A stretch of 64,000 nt of DNA, taken from the NCBI GenBank assembly GCA_037501455.1, contig CM074856.1:45599001-45663000 (forward strand). Direction: 5' to 3'. Of this stretch, positions 30,466 to 42,932 are shown piece after piece. Position 1 is the first letter of the stretch, and each line of letters begins with the position of its first letter. A model generated the notes under the pieces. It searched no databases. It had not been told where the DNA came from and worked only from the letters and a program-made list of their open reading frames with translations. The position numbers and the translations under genes were made by a program. Source of the stretch: Lantana camara (lineage: Eukaryota > Streptophyta > Magnoliopsida > Lamiales > Verbenaceae).

Positions 30466-32748
30466 TGTTGGAAAACAGGAATCAGAAAGCAGCGGAAATT
30501 TAAAAATTTTTCCAACAAAAGGATCTTGGACTCGCAATCGTGTATCCAAATTCGTAGAGATCAAGAAACTCACTTGGGTAGTAGCTTTCTTGACACGTTT
30601 TGAGCCGTCCTCAAACGCGCTTCATGCGGTAATGGCAACCCGTTCCTCGAAAGTCTCTTTCTACTTCAGAATCCATTGTAGGGATAACAATCCACACCAA
30701 CCTAGATTCAATTCATGTTAGGGAAGTTCTTAACAATATAACATAAAGAAAGAAACATGAAACGAGAAAAGCAGGATTGAAACTCCCTTCGAAAACCAGT
30801 TTTACGAAAGTAGAAAACTGCCAGTCACAAAACCCTCGTGAAAAAATTCATCCTTCAGGATATGGACGAACGGTTTTCGCCATCTTCTTTGGTTCGATTT
30901 TTTCATTCGTTTCATATCGGGTTCAGAATCGTTTCATCATCCCTTCTGATCGTTTTGCTTGATCCCCACTTTTTGGTAAAGCTCGAATCTTCAAAACTTC
31001 TAACTTGAAGTTCTCTAGAGATAGTCCACCAACTTGGCTACAATCTAACTAGTAAGGATGCTAGTTCTCTAGTTAGTGTTTAGGCTTAACCTAGGGTTTC
31101 GTTTATCTTGGAGAAAGGATGGTGTTCAACACATGAACCAAAAGAATTATCAATTAGCTCTAAGGGGAGCTCGAGCTCCCCTATTTATAAGAGGGGAGGA
31201 CCGAAAATTCCTAGTCCTTTATGGGCTAGGATTTTGGTCTCTCTCTCTCCTATTACTTGATCATCAAGTAATTTGACTTTGACTTTGAATTCTAATTTAA
31301 ATCAACTTTCAAGAGAGCTAAAAATATCCAAACTATTTTTGGATAATTTTATACTTTATTTATTTTAAATAAATAACTTATTTTATCTAATTAATTAATT
31401 CATAATTAATTAACTAGATGATTTTTCTCCAAAATAAGACTTTCTTTTTAATTCAAAATTAAACCAAAGTCTATTAAATAATTAATCACATTAATTATTT
31501 AACACATAAATAAATATACACATATATTTACACACGGGTGAGACACGTGTCACAATGACACGTGTCACTCACGTGAGCCACACGTGTGGTTCACACGTGT
31601 GGAACCCTGTAGGCCCGATTAACTCGTTTAATCATTTTCAAGCTTTAACTCATGTAACCAAGTTGTTGTGTGTGACCCTCTAAGTTCTCAATTCAATTAG
31701 CAGTGACCCTAATTAATTAATTCACTAGTTAATTAATCAGTCCACAGATTAAACGACCATAGTCTAGCAACAGGTGTTTAACCCCTAGCTGAATTGGAAT
31801 GTTCGGATTCGACAGAACCTTTAAGTCATTGATTCATGTGAGATACAATCCTCCTACTTACTATCTCTCAACCAAGATCTAGGGTAAGGGAATAATTAGA
31901 ACCCTAATAATCTGGTCTTAAAGCTAAGTGCATTTCATATCCATTTGATCTCAATCCAAGAAACCCTTTTTTTTTGATGTCTTGATCTACTGCCTTGGCC
32001 AAGGACTCCATATGGCATATGAATGACTTACACAATAAGAGATCACCTTGCAAACGCAAGTGTAGGTCCTTTCTTGATTCTCATTCACTTTCATGAGTCA
32101 CTTGTGCAGCCCCAACATAAGCCTTGAATCAGTTGTCTAAGGCGACACCCTTTAAAGCTTATACCAAAGACTACAGAGTTAACTCATAAAGTGACATGGA
32201 ACCTCAAGTCTAAGGATTAATTAATCACATCAATGACTCGTGAGATATTTCCTAATCTGGAAGTTTCCATTTCCTGAAATAGAAACTTCCTTTCCCATTT
32301 AGGAATCTTCTCACACGGGGCACCTCAGTGAACTTACTTATTGAAGTAAGCACCCTCATGTATCACGCACGTATCAACTATACACTTTGTACCTCCATGA
32401 AACAAGGTGGTCCTTCTTAAGGGCGTGATCCCACAAGCAAGCCTTAGAGGAGTCAGGTTGACACTCCCACTGTCTGTAGGACTCATCGGCTTGGAGTATT
32501 TTACTAATCATGACTTATGTGATATAGGGCTCGTTTCATGAACCATTTCACCTAAATGGTAGAGTACTAAAGTCATCAGGATTAGGGGAGTTCTCATACA
32601 TGCACAGCTAAAGTAAACGCATACCAAACAAGAGCATATAAAGAAGTGTTGCCTAAATTCGTTATTTCATTCAAAGATTGTCTGTGATACCAAGAAAGTC
32701 CCAAAACGGATTATGACTAATCGGCTTTCTAGGGCACTATTCCTAACA
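30466..32748 (-). repeat. Copia-1 3' LTR
   Basis: 2,283 bp, TG...CA. It has about 330 bp more than the copia-2 LTR near its start (about 30560-30960). It contains five CACGTG palindromes at 31544-31599. Confidence 0.93.
31544..31599. promoter_or_regulatory. Cluster of five G-boxes (CACGTG) in the copia-1 LTR
   Basis: CACGTG begins at 31544, 31559, 31570, 31581 and 31594, mostly within longer palindromes such as GACACGTGTC and CCACACGTGTGG. Plant bZIP and bHLH factors bind such sites; ABA- or light-linked control is possible. The same cluster is in the right LTR at about 39305-39361. Confidence 0.8.
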
Positions 32749-35700
32749 ATCTCCCACTTGCCCGTAAAAGCCATTTAGGTACTCTAAGTCCCATCTTCTC
32801 AAGATGCACTTTGAGAGCCTATTGACTTTGGGCGTTTCCAAAGTGGATCTGCTATATTCTCTGCTGATGTGACCCTCTTGTTTACACATCTCTTAGGAAA
32901 CACCTTTTCCTTATAAAGTGATTCGTAATCACGTGTTCAGTCTCTTGGTGAGGTCTTGGTTCTCTTACTTGAGCAACCATCCATTTTATCATACAATATG
33001 ATAAAGGAGTTGTTTCATGCTAGGAACTTCATCTAACCAGTTAGATGGAGTTTCTTACCCAAACACTTAACTTAGCGTTATATAATACGACTAAGTTCTC
33101 AACTACGATAGTCGAGTTTTGCAATGTGCGTCCTTGGAACCCCTTTCCAACACATTGCATTACCATTCTGGTAGAAGTCGTATCCTTTCAATGATTTCAT
33201 AATCATCTATGTTTGATGAACGGTTACATCAAATATCCTTCTAACAACAAGATCTTTTGGGCTCTGTAAATTAATACATATCCTCATTTCTTCTCAAGTA
33301 CTCTGAGGACATCCTTTACAGAAATCTAATGACCTTCTCTGAAGTCATATTAGATTCGGCCTACTACGCTTAGTGTTGCGTCATATATAATTTAGTACAT
33401 AACTTTTCACACATTATGCACCCTTTCACTTAAAGGGATTTTGGACATTCTAACTTTCTTAAAGTTATCTTAGGACACATACTCTTCAAAAGAGATGTTC
33501 CATTGTCCATACTAAACTCCTTTTAGTATTATGGTTATGTACTCGTTTTGTGATAATCCTTTTATTCTCTTAGATCTATCTTCTATAGATCTGAATGTCG
33601 AGAATATAGGATAATCACTAAGATCTTTCATGTCAAATTGTTTCTTAAACAAGAATTGGTAACTTTCACGTCATCCTTGACATTCCTAATGAGAAGGATG
33701 TCGTTTTTCTAAAGAACCAAAAATTGACTCTTACATCACTAACTTTCCTATGTACACTTTTGAGACTTATTCGACTTCCATCTGTGTCAAACGATTTGAC
33801 TATCCTATGAAATCGAATTGTCTAACTCCTAGAAGCCTTTATCAATCCACAGATTGACTTTAGGGATTTTCATACCTTATGTATACTCCCACTGAGTATG
33901 AGATTTATAGAAATACCTTATTTCAGTCTCTTTCAATCTCATATTTAACAAGATAGTTCTCATATTCATTTATCATATCTTATAGTCAGAATATGAGGAT
34001 GTGGTAAACATAATCCAAATGGACTTTTGCATTTCAATCGTCAAGAAGGTTGTAATGCTTTCCATTTACTCGAAGCTCCACGAGCTTGATCCTATCAGGT
34101 GGATCAACCAAGGTCAAAACTTGGTTTGAGTATATGGAATCCATATTGGATTTCAAGGCTTGCTTATACTACTCAGATTCCAAATCTGACAGCGTCTCCT
34201 CTTCAAGTAATTCCTTGGCTATCTAGGAACGCGTTCTAAACACGTCTTAAGAGAAGGGTTTCACACGTGTACATACTCTAAAATTTGGCTAAATTTTATC
34301 AGATGGGCTCGTTTCTTCTATATGTGGAGTGGATATTTATCCTCAAATTTCTTTGAGGTCTGCTTGCTTGTCTTTCTTCTTCTGCAGGAACGATTCCTTA
34401 AGAAAGATACATTCCTTGAGACAAACAACCTTTGTCTAAGGGAATTGCAGAAACGATATTCAATATTGTTGTATAAACTTGAACTCATTTCAAACTTATC
34501 TCCCACTAGCCTCTTCACTTAAGAGGATTCTACTAAATTCTTGGATAAGAATAATTAGGGAATTTAATATGCCACATTGCATAGTGCAACTAAAGGACTG
34601 ATTTTGGAAGGTACTAAATTCAAAATCTCTAACTGCATATTCTGGGAGTTTATTCCTAGAATTATTATAAGTCAGTAAAGTTTGCTATGGAATGGACCAT
34701 ATCCTATAAGGTTTCATTCCCTCATTCGGAAACACTAAGGTGTTCTCGAATTAGTTTACTGAGAGATAATCCTATTATTTCTAAGATGACTAAGGAATTA
34801 GTTGATAAGATATTGGCTATCTCGATCATATCGATTTGCCTATAACTTATGACTACTTCGGTTCCTAACCTCCTTTTGAAATTCTAAGAATTTCATATAA
34901 GTTTAGAATTTGTACTTTAACAAGTACATTCATTCATAATGATTAAACTGACGATTGTATCTAGTGCTTACATTAAGCATCTTACACTCATCAGCATGGA
35001 TCAAAATCCACTATAATTTCGGAACGTTCCATGTTTCACCTAAACAATGTTCTGGGAACGTTTTCCCTTTGAGATAGGATTCACAGGAAGTCAACTCTAT
35101 AGGTTCATTTTCATAGAATGATCCTAAGGTGTCTGACTTGCTAATCCTTTTATATCTCAACGTTCCAAAGTAATTCGAAGCTTTGTCATCTCACTTACTT
35201 TTGTTATCTCGTTGTATGTTCAGAACATTAGTGCCTTGAGTCTTTGCACAACGGATTATGCAGAATTGACTCAAGACTAGTGAATTCTATTCCTAGTAGA
35301 ATTACTAAACGAGGTAACATTTCAGAGTACTCATACTCCTCGCAGTTCCCTTTCAAAGTCCTTATTTGCTACCATAGAAGCAAACGTCCTATTTGATCTC
35401 TAGTGTCTTTTGGGCGCACCCCTTACATACCCCTCCATTGGGCTCTTAAGGGTTTCTTCTTCTTTAGGCGTTCAAGCCTTTAACTTAGGGAGTTTAGAAG
35501 AAGAATTAACCATCTCAACCTTTTATTCCTTCTTAAGGATGCTCTCAACCATTATCAACTAAATGATTAACTATGCTACATTAGCATCATTCTAGTTGAG
35601 CATAAAGGGTTTGAATGATGGTGGAAGCAATGTAAGCAATCAGTGCATAGAGAACTCTTTTCTCGGTTGATGATCGAGACCATAAGATCTTCAAATAAGA

Positions 35701-35960
35701 TCTTTAGACCTTGTTTGTGTGCACTTGTTTCCTCATTTGGAATATTGAATAATTCCATAATGTTATGCCTTGTAACATTTTTATAAGGTGGTTCAATTGC
35801 TCTTAAGTGGTTTGGAAAAAAAATCCATTCACCTCAGATTGCTTCTCTTTTGGCCCGGGTCGAATTTTCACAATTGAAAAACTTCGCCCTTTAGAGAACG
35901 CCTTTCTCTTATTCGGAATCTAAAACAAATTTTAGGGTCCGAAGCCAATCAGAGTTAGTT
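32749..35960 (-). pseudogene. Copia-1 degenerate gag-pol
   Basis: It aligns throughout with the gag-pol of element 2 (for example 32749-33000 with 46781-47035) but carries many substitutions, indels and stops. No frame longer than about 65 codons remains. The polypurine tract AAGTGGGAGAT next to the 3' LTR (32749-32759) is intact. Confidence 0.8.
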
Positions 35961-38224
35961 AGGACTTAGTCAACTCTTTTGACTTAAGGATGGATACAAA
36001 TGGGTTTGCATTTCATATTGTAGAGAATCACAGAACTACAACCTAAATGCTAAGCAGAGAAAATGTGAGCATGCTGAATTATAACGATATACAAAAGATA
36101 AGGTCTTTAATCTAATGTAGCTCCCACTGTTTTTCAAAGATCTATAATTCCCAAAGATCTAAGAGGAACGCGTTTCCCAATGGGTACTAAGATCCTAAGC
36201 ATTTTACCTCGAACCCACGACTCGCGGACATTCTAAGTAAAATCCTAGGTAGGTACAACTTACCAATTCTAACACCTTTAGAACTCTTAGTAATTGTTTT
36301 TGCATCACCTATCTTTCAATATGGACCCACGACTCGTGCGACATCCATATTTACTTAGGCGTTAAGCCATCATGATCAAAACTTAGTTCGAATGACCCAC
36401 GACTCGCGGACATCGCCCTTGCCAAAATTAACCACGAAATATTGATCATTTAAAATGATCAATTAGGTAACTAAGAACTAATAAGCTCCACTAGCTATCC
36501 CACGACTCGCGGACAATAACTAGCTTTACTTACTAAACTTAAAACCTATTGATGGAATGCTAGGAATTTAATTCAAAATTTGCATCTCGAATTAAATACC
36601 TATTATTCGAAATGAGCTTAATATTTAATGGGAATTTTCGAATCAACCGAAGAGTTGTTCGGTTCGACCTCACCAACATATATGTTATCCAATTTAATTA
36701 GTCTTGATTAATGCAAGTACAACTTAAATGCATTTCAAACAAGCACATAAACAGATAATATGTCCTAGCATGATACTAACATGTAATGATCATGGGTTCT
36801 ACCTATCTTATGCGTGATATGTGGGAGCCACTCCACAATCACAAGTTCTAACATACATGCCACATAAACAGTTGAAATCACATAAGGGAAAGCGGTAACA
36901 AAATACGAGCCCTATCTCTATTACATTTTACAATTGAGATTCCCCTCCCTAACATTTTGAGGGGTCTTCACTTATGGCCTCCTTGTTACTTGAATGTGGT
37001 CCATCTTACTCCATGGGTGCATTGTCTCCAAAATGAAAATAAAACCTCACCACCTATCCTACTCTCAAATTACAATAAAAAGAAAAAGACATAAAGTAAT
37101 AAGGCTCAATCTTCATATTGGCCTTAGACAAATACACGGGGCATACCCCGGCCTAAAAAACAATAATATGGAAAGCCACATAATAAATCACATAATAGTA
37201 CGCACATAAATGAGGCTCCGACCTCAATTGAAAAACGCAACTATAGGGCTCCAACCCCAATTTAAACCATCCATGTGCATAAATTAAAACCATACATAAG
37301 TCTAAACCCATGATCACCTAACATGCATAAATTGCAAGAATTTAAATTTAACCAATAAATTAAAATTCTCGCTTTAAGTTCTAATAGCTTAAAACACGAC
37401 TTAGATGCAATTCTTGTTCAAGAGCCTTTTCAATAAAACCCGAATAACTATAAACCAATAAAATTCCAATTAATTTCTGAAAATTAATAATTTTATTCTT
37501 TCAATATTTTCATAAAATAAAGTTTGTAATTTTTCCAAAATTTAAATCGCTTAAATTTTCAAAATCCCAATTTAAACAATTATTTCAAAAATAATTTTAA
37601 TTTAATAAGACAAAATTTTTTAGAAAAATTAAATCGGGATTTCAAGGACCGAAAATACGAAAAACACGAAAACACGAAAAACGGCTTGGAACCCCGGAAT
37701 GCGAAGCACCGCCGCGTGCACAGCGTGCGGCAGTTGCCGCATGCGTGCGCGGGCTGGGCACGCGTCGTGCGCGCACCGCGCGCAGCTGCGCTCGCGCGGC
37801 TTGGGGGGGGGGGATTCCGCCTGGGCATCCCGCGCGGTTGCGGAACGCCTGTGCGGGCTGGTATAGGCGGCCCCGCGCAGTTGCGGGAGGTGCTTGCGGG
37901 GTTAGGGCGTGCTACACATTGGCACGTCCCAATCCCGCGTGTTCGTTTCGCGTTTCGTTTTTCGTATCACAGGTTTCTCCAAAACCCAATTCAATCCAAA
38001 ATTAAAAATTACGATTTAAACGAATTTCAACTAAAACAGATTTTCAAAAACAGATTTAAGAAAACAGTTTTCAGAAATTCAAGAAAAATTACAGTTTCGT
38101 ATTTCAGGCTTTCTAAAGGAACTCATGAATACCTAATTCGCATCTAAGCCTAAGAATTTCTACCAAATTCAGAATAATTGAGACGAATCAGAAACACAAT
38201 TGACGAGGTGGCTCTGATACCACT
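35961..38224 (-). other. Copia-1 untranslated leader with primer-binding site
   Basis: Non-coding, clearly similar to 50716-52876. It contains four spaced copies of CCCACGACTCGCGGACA (36214, 36326, 36396, 36499), a CpG-rich block (37685-37935) with an 11-G run at 37803-37813, and the primer-binding site TGGTATCAGAGC (minus strand, 38222-38211), 2 bp from the 5' LTR. Confidence 0.75.
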
Positions 38225-40509
38225 TGTTGGAAAACAGGAATCAGAAAGCAGCGGAAATTTAAAAATTTTTCCAACAAAAGGATCTTGGACTCGCAATCGT
38301 GTATCCAAATTCGTAGAGATCAAGAAACTCACTTGGGTAGTAGCTTTCTTGACACGTTTTGAGCCGCCCTCAAACGCGCTTCATGCGGTAATGGCAACCC
38401 GTTCCTCGAAAGTCTCTTTCTACTTCAGAATCCATTGTAGGGATAACAATCCACACCAACCTAGATTGAATTCATGTTAGGGAAGTTCTTAACAATATAA
38501 CATAAAGAAAGAAACATGAAACGAGAAAAGCAAGATTGAAACTCCCTTCAAAAACCAGTTTTGCGAAAGTAGAAAACTGCCAGTCACAAAACCCTCGTGA
38601 AAAAATTCATCCTTCAGGATATGGACGAACGGTTTTCGCCATCTTCTTTGGTTCGATTTTTTCATTCGTTTCATATCGGGTTCAGAATCGTTTCATCATC
38701 CCTTCTGATCGTTTTGCTTTATCCCCACTTTTTGGTAAAGCTCGAATCTTCAAAACTTCTAACTTGAAGTTCTCTAGAGATAGTCCACCAACTTGGCTAC
38801 AATCTAACTAGTAAGGATGCTAGTTCTCTAGTTAGTGTTTAGGCTTAACCTAGGGTTTCGTTTATCTTGGAGAAAGGATGGTGTTCAACACATGAACCAA
38901 AAGAATTGTCAATTAGCTCTAAGGGGAGCTTGAGCTCCCCTATTTATAAGAGGGGAGGACCGAAAATTCCTAGTCCTTTATGGGCTAGGATTTTGGTCTC
39001 TCTCTCTCTCCTATTACTTGATCATCAAGTAATTTGACTTTGACTTTGAATTCTAATTCAAATCAACTTTCAAGAGAGCTAAAAATATCCAAACTATTTT
39101 TGGATAATTTTATACTTTATTTATTTTAAATAAATAACTTATTTTATCTAATTAATTAATTCATAATTAATTAACTAGATGATTTTTCTCCAAAATAAGA
39201 CTTTCTTTTTAATTCAAAATTAAACCAAAGTCTATTAAATAATTAATCACATTAATTATTTAACACATAAATAAATATACACATATATTTACACACGGGT
39301 GAGACACGTGTCACAATGACACGTGTCACTCACGTGAGCCACACGTGTGGTTCACACGTGTGGAACCCTGTAGGCCCGATTAACTCGTTTAATCATTTTC
39401 AAGCCTTAACTCATGTAACCAAGTTGTTGTGTGTGACCCTCTAGGTTCTCAATTCAATTAGCAGTGACCCTAATTAATTAATTCACTAGTTAATTAATCA
39501 GTCCACAGATTAAACGACCATAGTCTAGCAACAGGTGTTTAACCCCTAGCTGAATTGGAATGTTCGGATTCGACAGAACCTTTAAGTCATTGATTCATGT
39601 GAGATACAATCCTCCTACTTACTATCTCTCAACCAAGATCTAGGGTAAGGGAATAATTAGAACCCTAATAATCTGGTCTTAAAGCTAAGTGCATTTCATA
39701 TCCATTTGATCTCAATCCAAGAAACCCTTTTTTTTTGATGTCTTGATCTACTGCCTTGGCCAAGGACTCCATATGGCATATGAATGACTTACACAATAAG
39801 AGATCACCTTGCAAACGCAAGTGTAGGTCCTTTCTTGATTCTCATTCACTTTCATGAGTCACTTGTGCAGCCCCAGCATAAGCCTTGAATCAGTTGTCTA
39901 AGGCGACACCCTTTAAAGCTTATACCAAAGACTACAGAGTTAACTCATAAAGTGACATGGAACCTCAAGTCTAAGGATTAATTAATCACCTCAATGACTC
40001 GTGAGATATTTCCTAATCTAGAAGTTTCCATTTCCTGAAATAGAAACTTCCTTTCCCATTTAGGAATCTTCTCACACGGGGCACCTCAGTGAACTTACTT
40101 ATTGAAGTAAGCACCCTCATGTATCACGCACGTATCAACTATACACTTTGTACCTCCATGAAACAAGGTGGTCCTTCTTAAGGGCGTGATCGCACAAGCA
40201 AGCCTTAGAGGAGTCAGGTTGACACTCCCACTGTCTGTAGGACTCATCGGCTTGGAGTATTTTACTAATCATGACTTATGTGATATAGGGCTCGTTTCAT
40301 GAACCATTTCACCTAAATGGTAGAGTACTAAAGTCATCAGGATTAGGGGAGTTCTCATACATGCACAGCTAAAGTAAACGCATACCAAACAAGAGCATAT
40401 AAAGAAGTGTTGCCTAAATTCGTTATTTCATTCAAAGATTGTCTGTGATACCAAGAAAGTCCCAAAACGGATTATGACTAATCGGTTTTCTAGGGCACTA
40501 TTCCTAACA
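38225..40509 (-). repeat. Copia-1 5' LTR
   Basis: 2,285 bp, nearly identical to 30466-32748. The near identity dates the insertion as recent. Confidence 0.93.
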
Positions 40510-41610
40510 CAAAACTGAAGAATGATGTGAGGGAGCTTGTGGAAGAAATGGTGAGATAATTATTTTACAAGATTTAATATTAGTTGGCTTTGTTTATAGA
40601 TATGTGTGTATTTGATTTGTCATTGGATACGTATTTATTAGGTTGTGTCGGTTAGGGCTCACGTGGACAGTAGACCTAAGGAGGCCCCAGGCTATGAGGT
40701 TGTCACTGAGGAAATGCGTACTAAGGCATTTGACTTGATTATGGGCTACACAGAGGAGCAAAAGTAATTATTCTTACTTCATTCATTGACTTGATTAGAG
40801 TGAAGTTTATTGATTAATTATTATAAAATTTTTTTGCTGATTTACAGATTGAATATTGCCTATCAGAGTAGCAAATTGAATTATGTGTTCGTGGAGTCTA
40901 CGAGATCTCTTTTTGGGTAAAGAAACCAATGATAATGTTATCCTGGCTTATTACGATCTGCTAACTAGTTCTGGTTACATTGTGTTCAAATTCCACAACG
41001 TGCATTTTTTCTGTCCTTATGTGACTAGCGAGTTTGTGAGCAAATTGAAGAGCAGGATTGAAGGAAAGTCAAGGAAGAAGACTATCCCTCAAATTGCCAC
41101 ATCTCCAATTGACTATTTTATGCTGCATGGAGTGAAAAACGATTACGCCATGGTCATGAACGAAGTGTCTTCGTCTGTAATGTACTCATGTCGTTATGTT
41201 ATTTTCCAAATACTTACAAATGCTCACTGGCATATATTAGTATATGAAACCGAGCCCAAACGTTTGAGTCACTACAACTCGATGCATACAGAAGAAGCTG
41301 CTAACGATGCTGAAATATACGCAGATTTCCTTTGGAAGTTGTGGGCTAAGAACGATGTTGTCCGGACTTCAAAAGAAAGAGAAGTGTTACGGGCACGAAT
41401 GAGAGTTTAGGATAAGGGTAGCAATGACTGTGGCATATTAATGTGTCTGTATGGTGAGATGCTGGTTAGGGAAACTGATGCGTTCAAGACCTATGCTGAG
41501 ACGTGCAATATCGCCGAGTATCGCTTTAAGTTAGTCAATATTTTTCTAGCCAAACAATCTGTTTCATCTGTATAAGCTGGTAGTTTTAATTGATTTGTAT
41601 ATATATGTGT

Positions 41611-42670
41611 GTGGAACACTTTTTACCAAATATAATGCCACTTTGTTGAGCTGTGAATCAAAAAATACGTAATTAAAAACAGAGTTTGTAGAGTGATGTG
41701 CTGAATAGACGTAATAAAAAGCATAGAGTGATACGTTGAATATTCGTAATTAAAAGCAGAGTTTGTAGAGTGATGCGTTGAATACTTGTAATTAAAAGCA
41801 GACTTTGTAGAGTGATGCGTTGAATTTTGAACATATATAGTAAAGATTTGAATTACTAAGTAGAAATGAAAGTGCAACTAATTCTGTAGTTAGTGTTTAC
41901 AAAAGTTACCATTATAATTCAATGAACATATTGTGACTTCCATGTTGTGGACACTTACATGCTTATGTAATATTATTGAACCTTGAGTGTCATTATTCTA
42001 ATTTGTGACTGTCCTTCTAATTAATCTTGAGTGTCATTGTTTAACAATATGTTCATTGAATTATAATGGTAACTTTCGTAAACACTAACTACAGAATTAG
42101 TTGCACTTTCATTTCTACTTAGTGATTCAAATCTTTACTATATATATACGTTCAAAATTCAACGCATCACTCTATAAAATCTGCTTTTAATTACGAGTAT
42201 TCAATGCATCACTCTACAAACTCTGCTTTTAATTACGAGTATTCAACGGATCACTATACAAACTCTGCTTTTAATTACGAGTATTCAACGCATCACTCTA
42301 CAAAGTTTGCTTTTAATTACGTCTATTCAACGCATCACTATACAAACTCTGCTTTTAATTACGAGTATTCAACTCACCACTCTACAAAGTCTACTTTTAA
42401 TTACGTCTATTCAACGCATCACTATACAAACTCTGCTTTTAATTACGAGTATTCAACGCATCACTCTACAAACTCTATTTTTTATTACGTCTATTCAACG
42501 CATCACTCTACAAAGTCTGCTTTTAATTATGTCTATTCAATGCATCACTATACAAACTCTGTTTTAATTACGAGTATTCAATGCATCACTCTACAAAGTC
42601 TGCTTTTAATTACGCATTTTTTGATTCACAGCTCAACAAAGTGACATTATATTCGGTAAAAGTGTTCCAC
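41611..42670. repeat. Long inverted repeat of 42-bp units between convergent MULE genes
   Basis: The left arm is 41611-41934, the loop 41935-42043 and the right arm 42044-42670. The outer ends pair (GTGGAACACTTTTTACC with GGTAAAAGTGTTCCAC), as do the inner ends (AATTCAATGAACATATTGT with ACAATATGTTCATTGAATT). Within the arms lies a tandem array of ATTCAACGCATCACTCTACA-type 42-bp units: about four in the left arm (41668-41827) and eleven in the right (42156-42617). It sits just past the protease stop and just before the transposase C terminus. Confidence 0.9.
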
Positions 42671-42932
42671 AAAGATATACAAATAGTATACCAGGACCAA
42701 AAAACACACCAGATGAAAAGTTCAAAAAAATACAGAACATTGATGTAGAACATAGTAATACAATAGTTTGCTTCGAAAAACAGAACATCCTGAAAGGTCC
42801 ATCATCATCCCTTACTGTCATGCATCCTCTAGAATCTCATTCTTGATTCATTTTCTGTGAGAAAACAAATCATTGCAAAACGTGATTAGAAGCACGAATT
42901 CAACAACAAACATAGCAACATAAAACGAGTCA

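Larger units (their letters stand above)
30466..40509 (-). mobile_element. Ty1/copia element 1 (non-autonomous, recent)
   Basis: 10,044 bp, TGTTGG...CTAACA ends, flanked by the 5-bp target duplication CAAAA (30461-30465 and 40510-40514). The right LTR is the 5' LTR, so the element is read on the minus strand. The two LTRs are almost identical; over the last 530 bp I counted about four differences. The LTRs, primer-binding site, leader and polypurine tract match element 2, but the coding part is ruined. It interrupts an exon of the MULE protease gene. Confidence 0.93.
29216..41575 (+). pseudogene. ULP1-like (C48) protease gene of the MULE, interrupted
   Basis: Exon 29216-29977 encodes a DUF1985-like N-terminal region, and an exon from 30056 continues with Phe-Pro-Arg-Trp-Phe-x-Trp-Arg. 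A third exon (about 30255-30465) is cut by copia-1 and resumes at 40515. With the insertion and one CAAAA copy ignored, the frame is continuous into a Lys/Glu coiled region. Exons at about 40640-40763 and 40848-41575 end in the C48 domain: catalytic His in Ala-His-Trp-His (about 41227), Asn in place of the usual Asp in His-Tyr-Asn-Ser, and Cys in Asn-Asp-Cys-Gly (about 41429). An in-frame TAG at 41408-41410 separates His from Cys, and a TGA lies near 30267. The gene cannot make a working protease. Confidence 0.75.

Noticed and set aside
30271..30721. Two overlapping frames, one 133 codons long, spanning the start of copia-1
   Set aside because: They cross the target duplication. The left part is an exon of the MULE protease gene and the right part is LTR, repeated without function at 38178-38480.
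37580..38147. Several overlapping long frames in the CpG-rich block
   Set aside because: They exist on both strands because GC-rich DNA has few stops. Arg/Ala-rich translations have no domain and the region is retroelement leader. The same applies to 52309-52688.
41668..42617. CRISPR-like repeat array
   Set aside because: The units are contiguous without unique spacers, occur in both orientations around a loop, and the genome is a plant.
42204..42644. Open frame of 146 codons with a 14-residue repeat, looking like a repetitive protein
   Set aside because: It is the 42-bp tandem array of the inverted repeat read in one frame. The unit length is a multiple of three, so any stop-free frame stays open. 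No protein family fits and the same DNA occurs inverted nearby.
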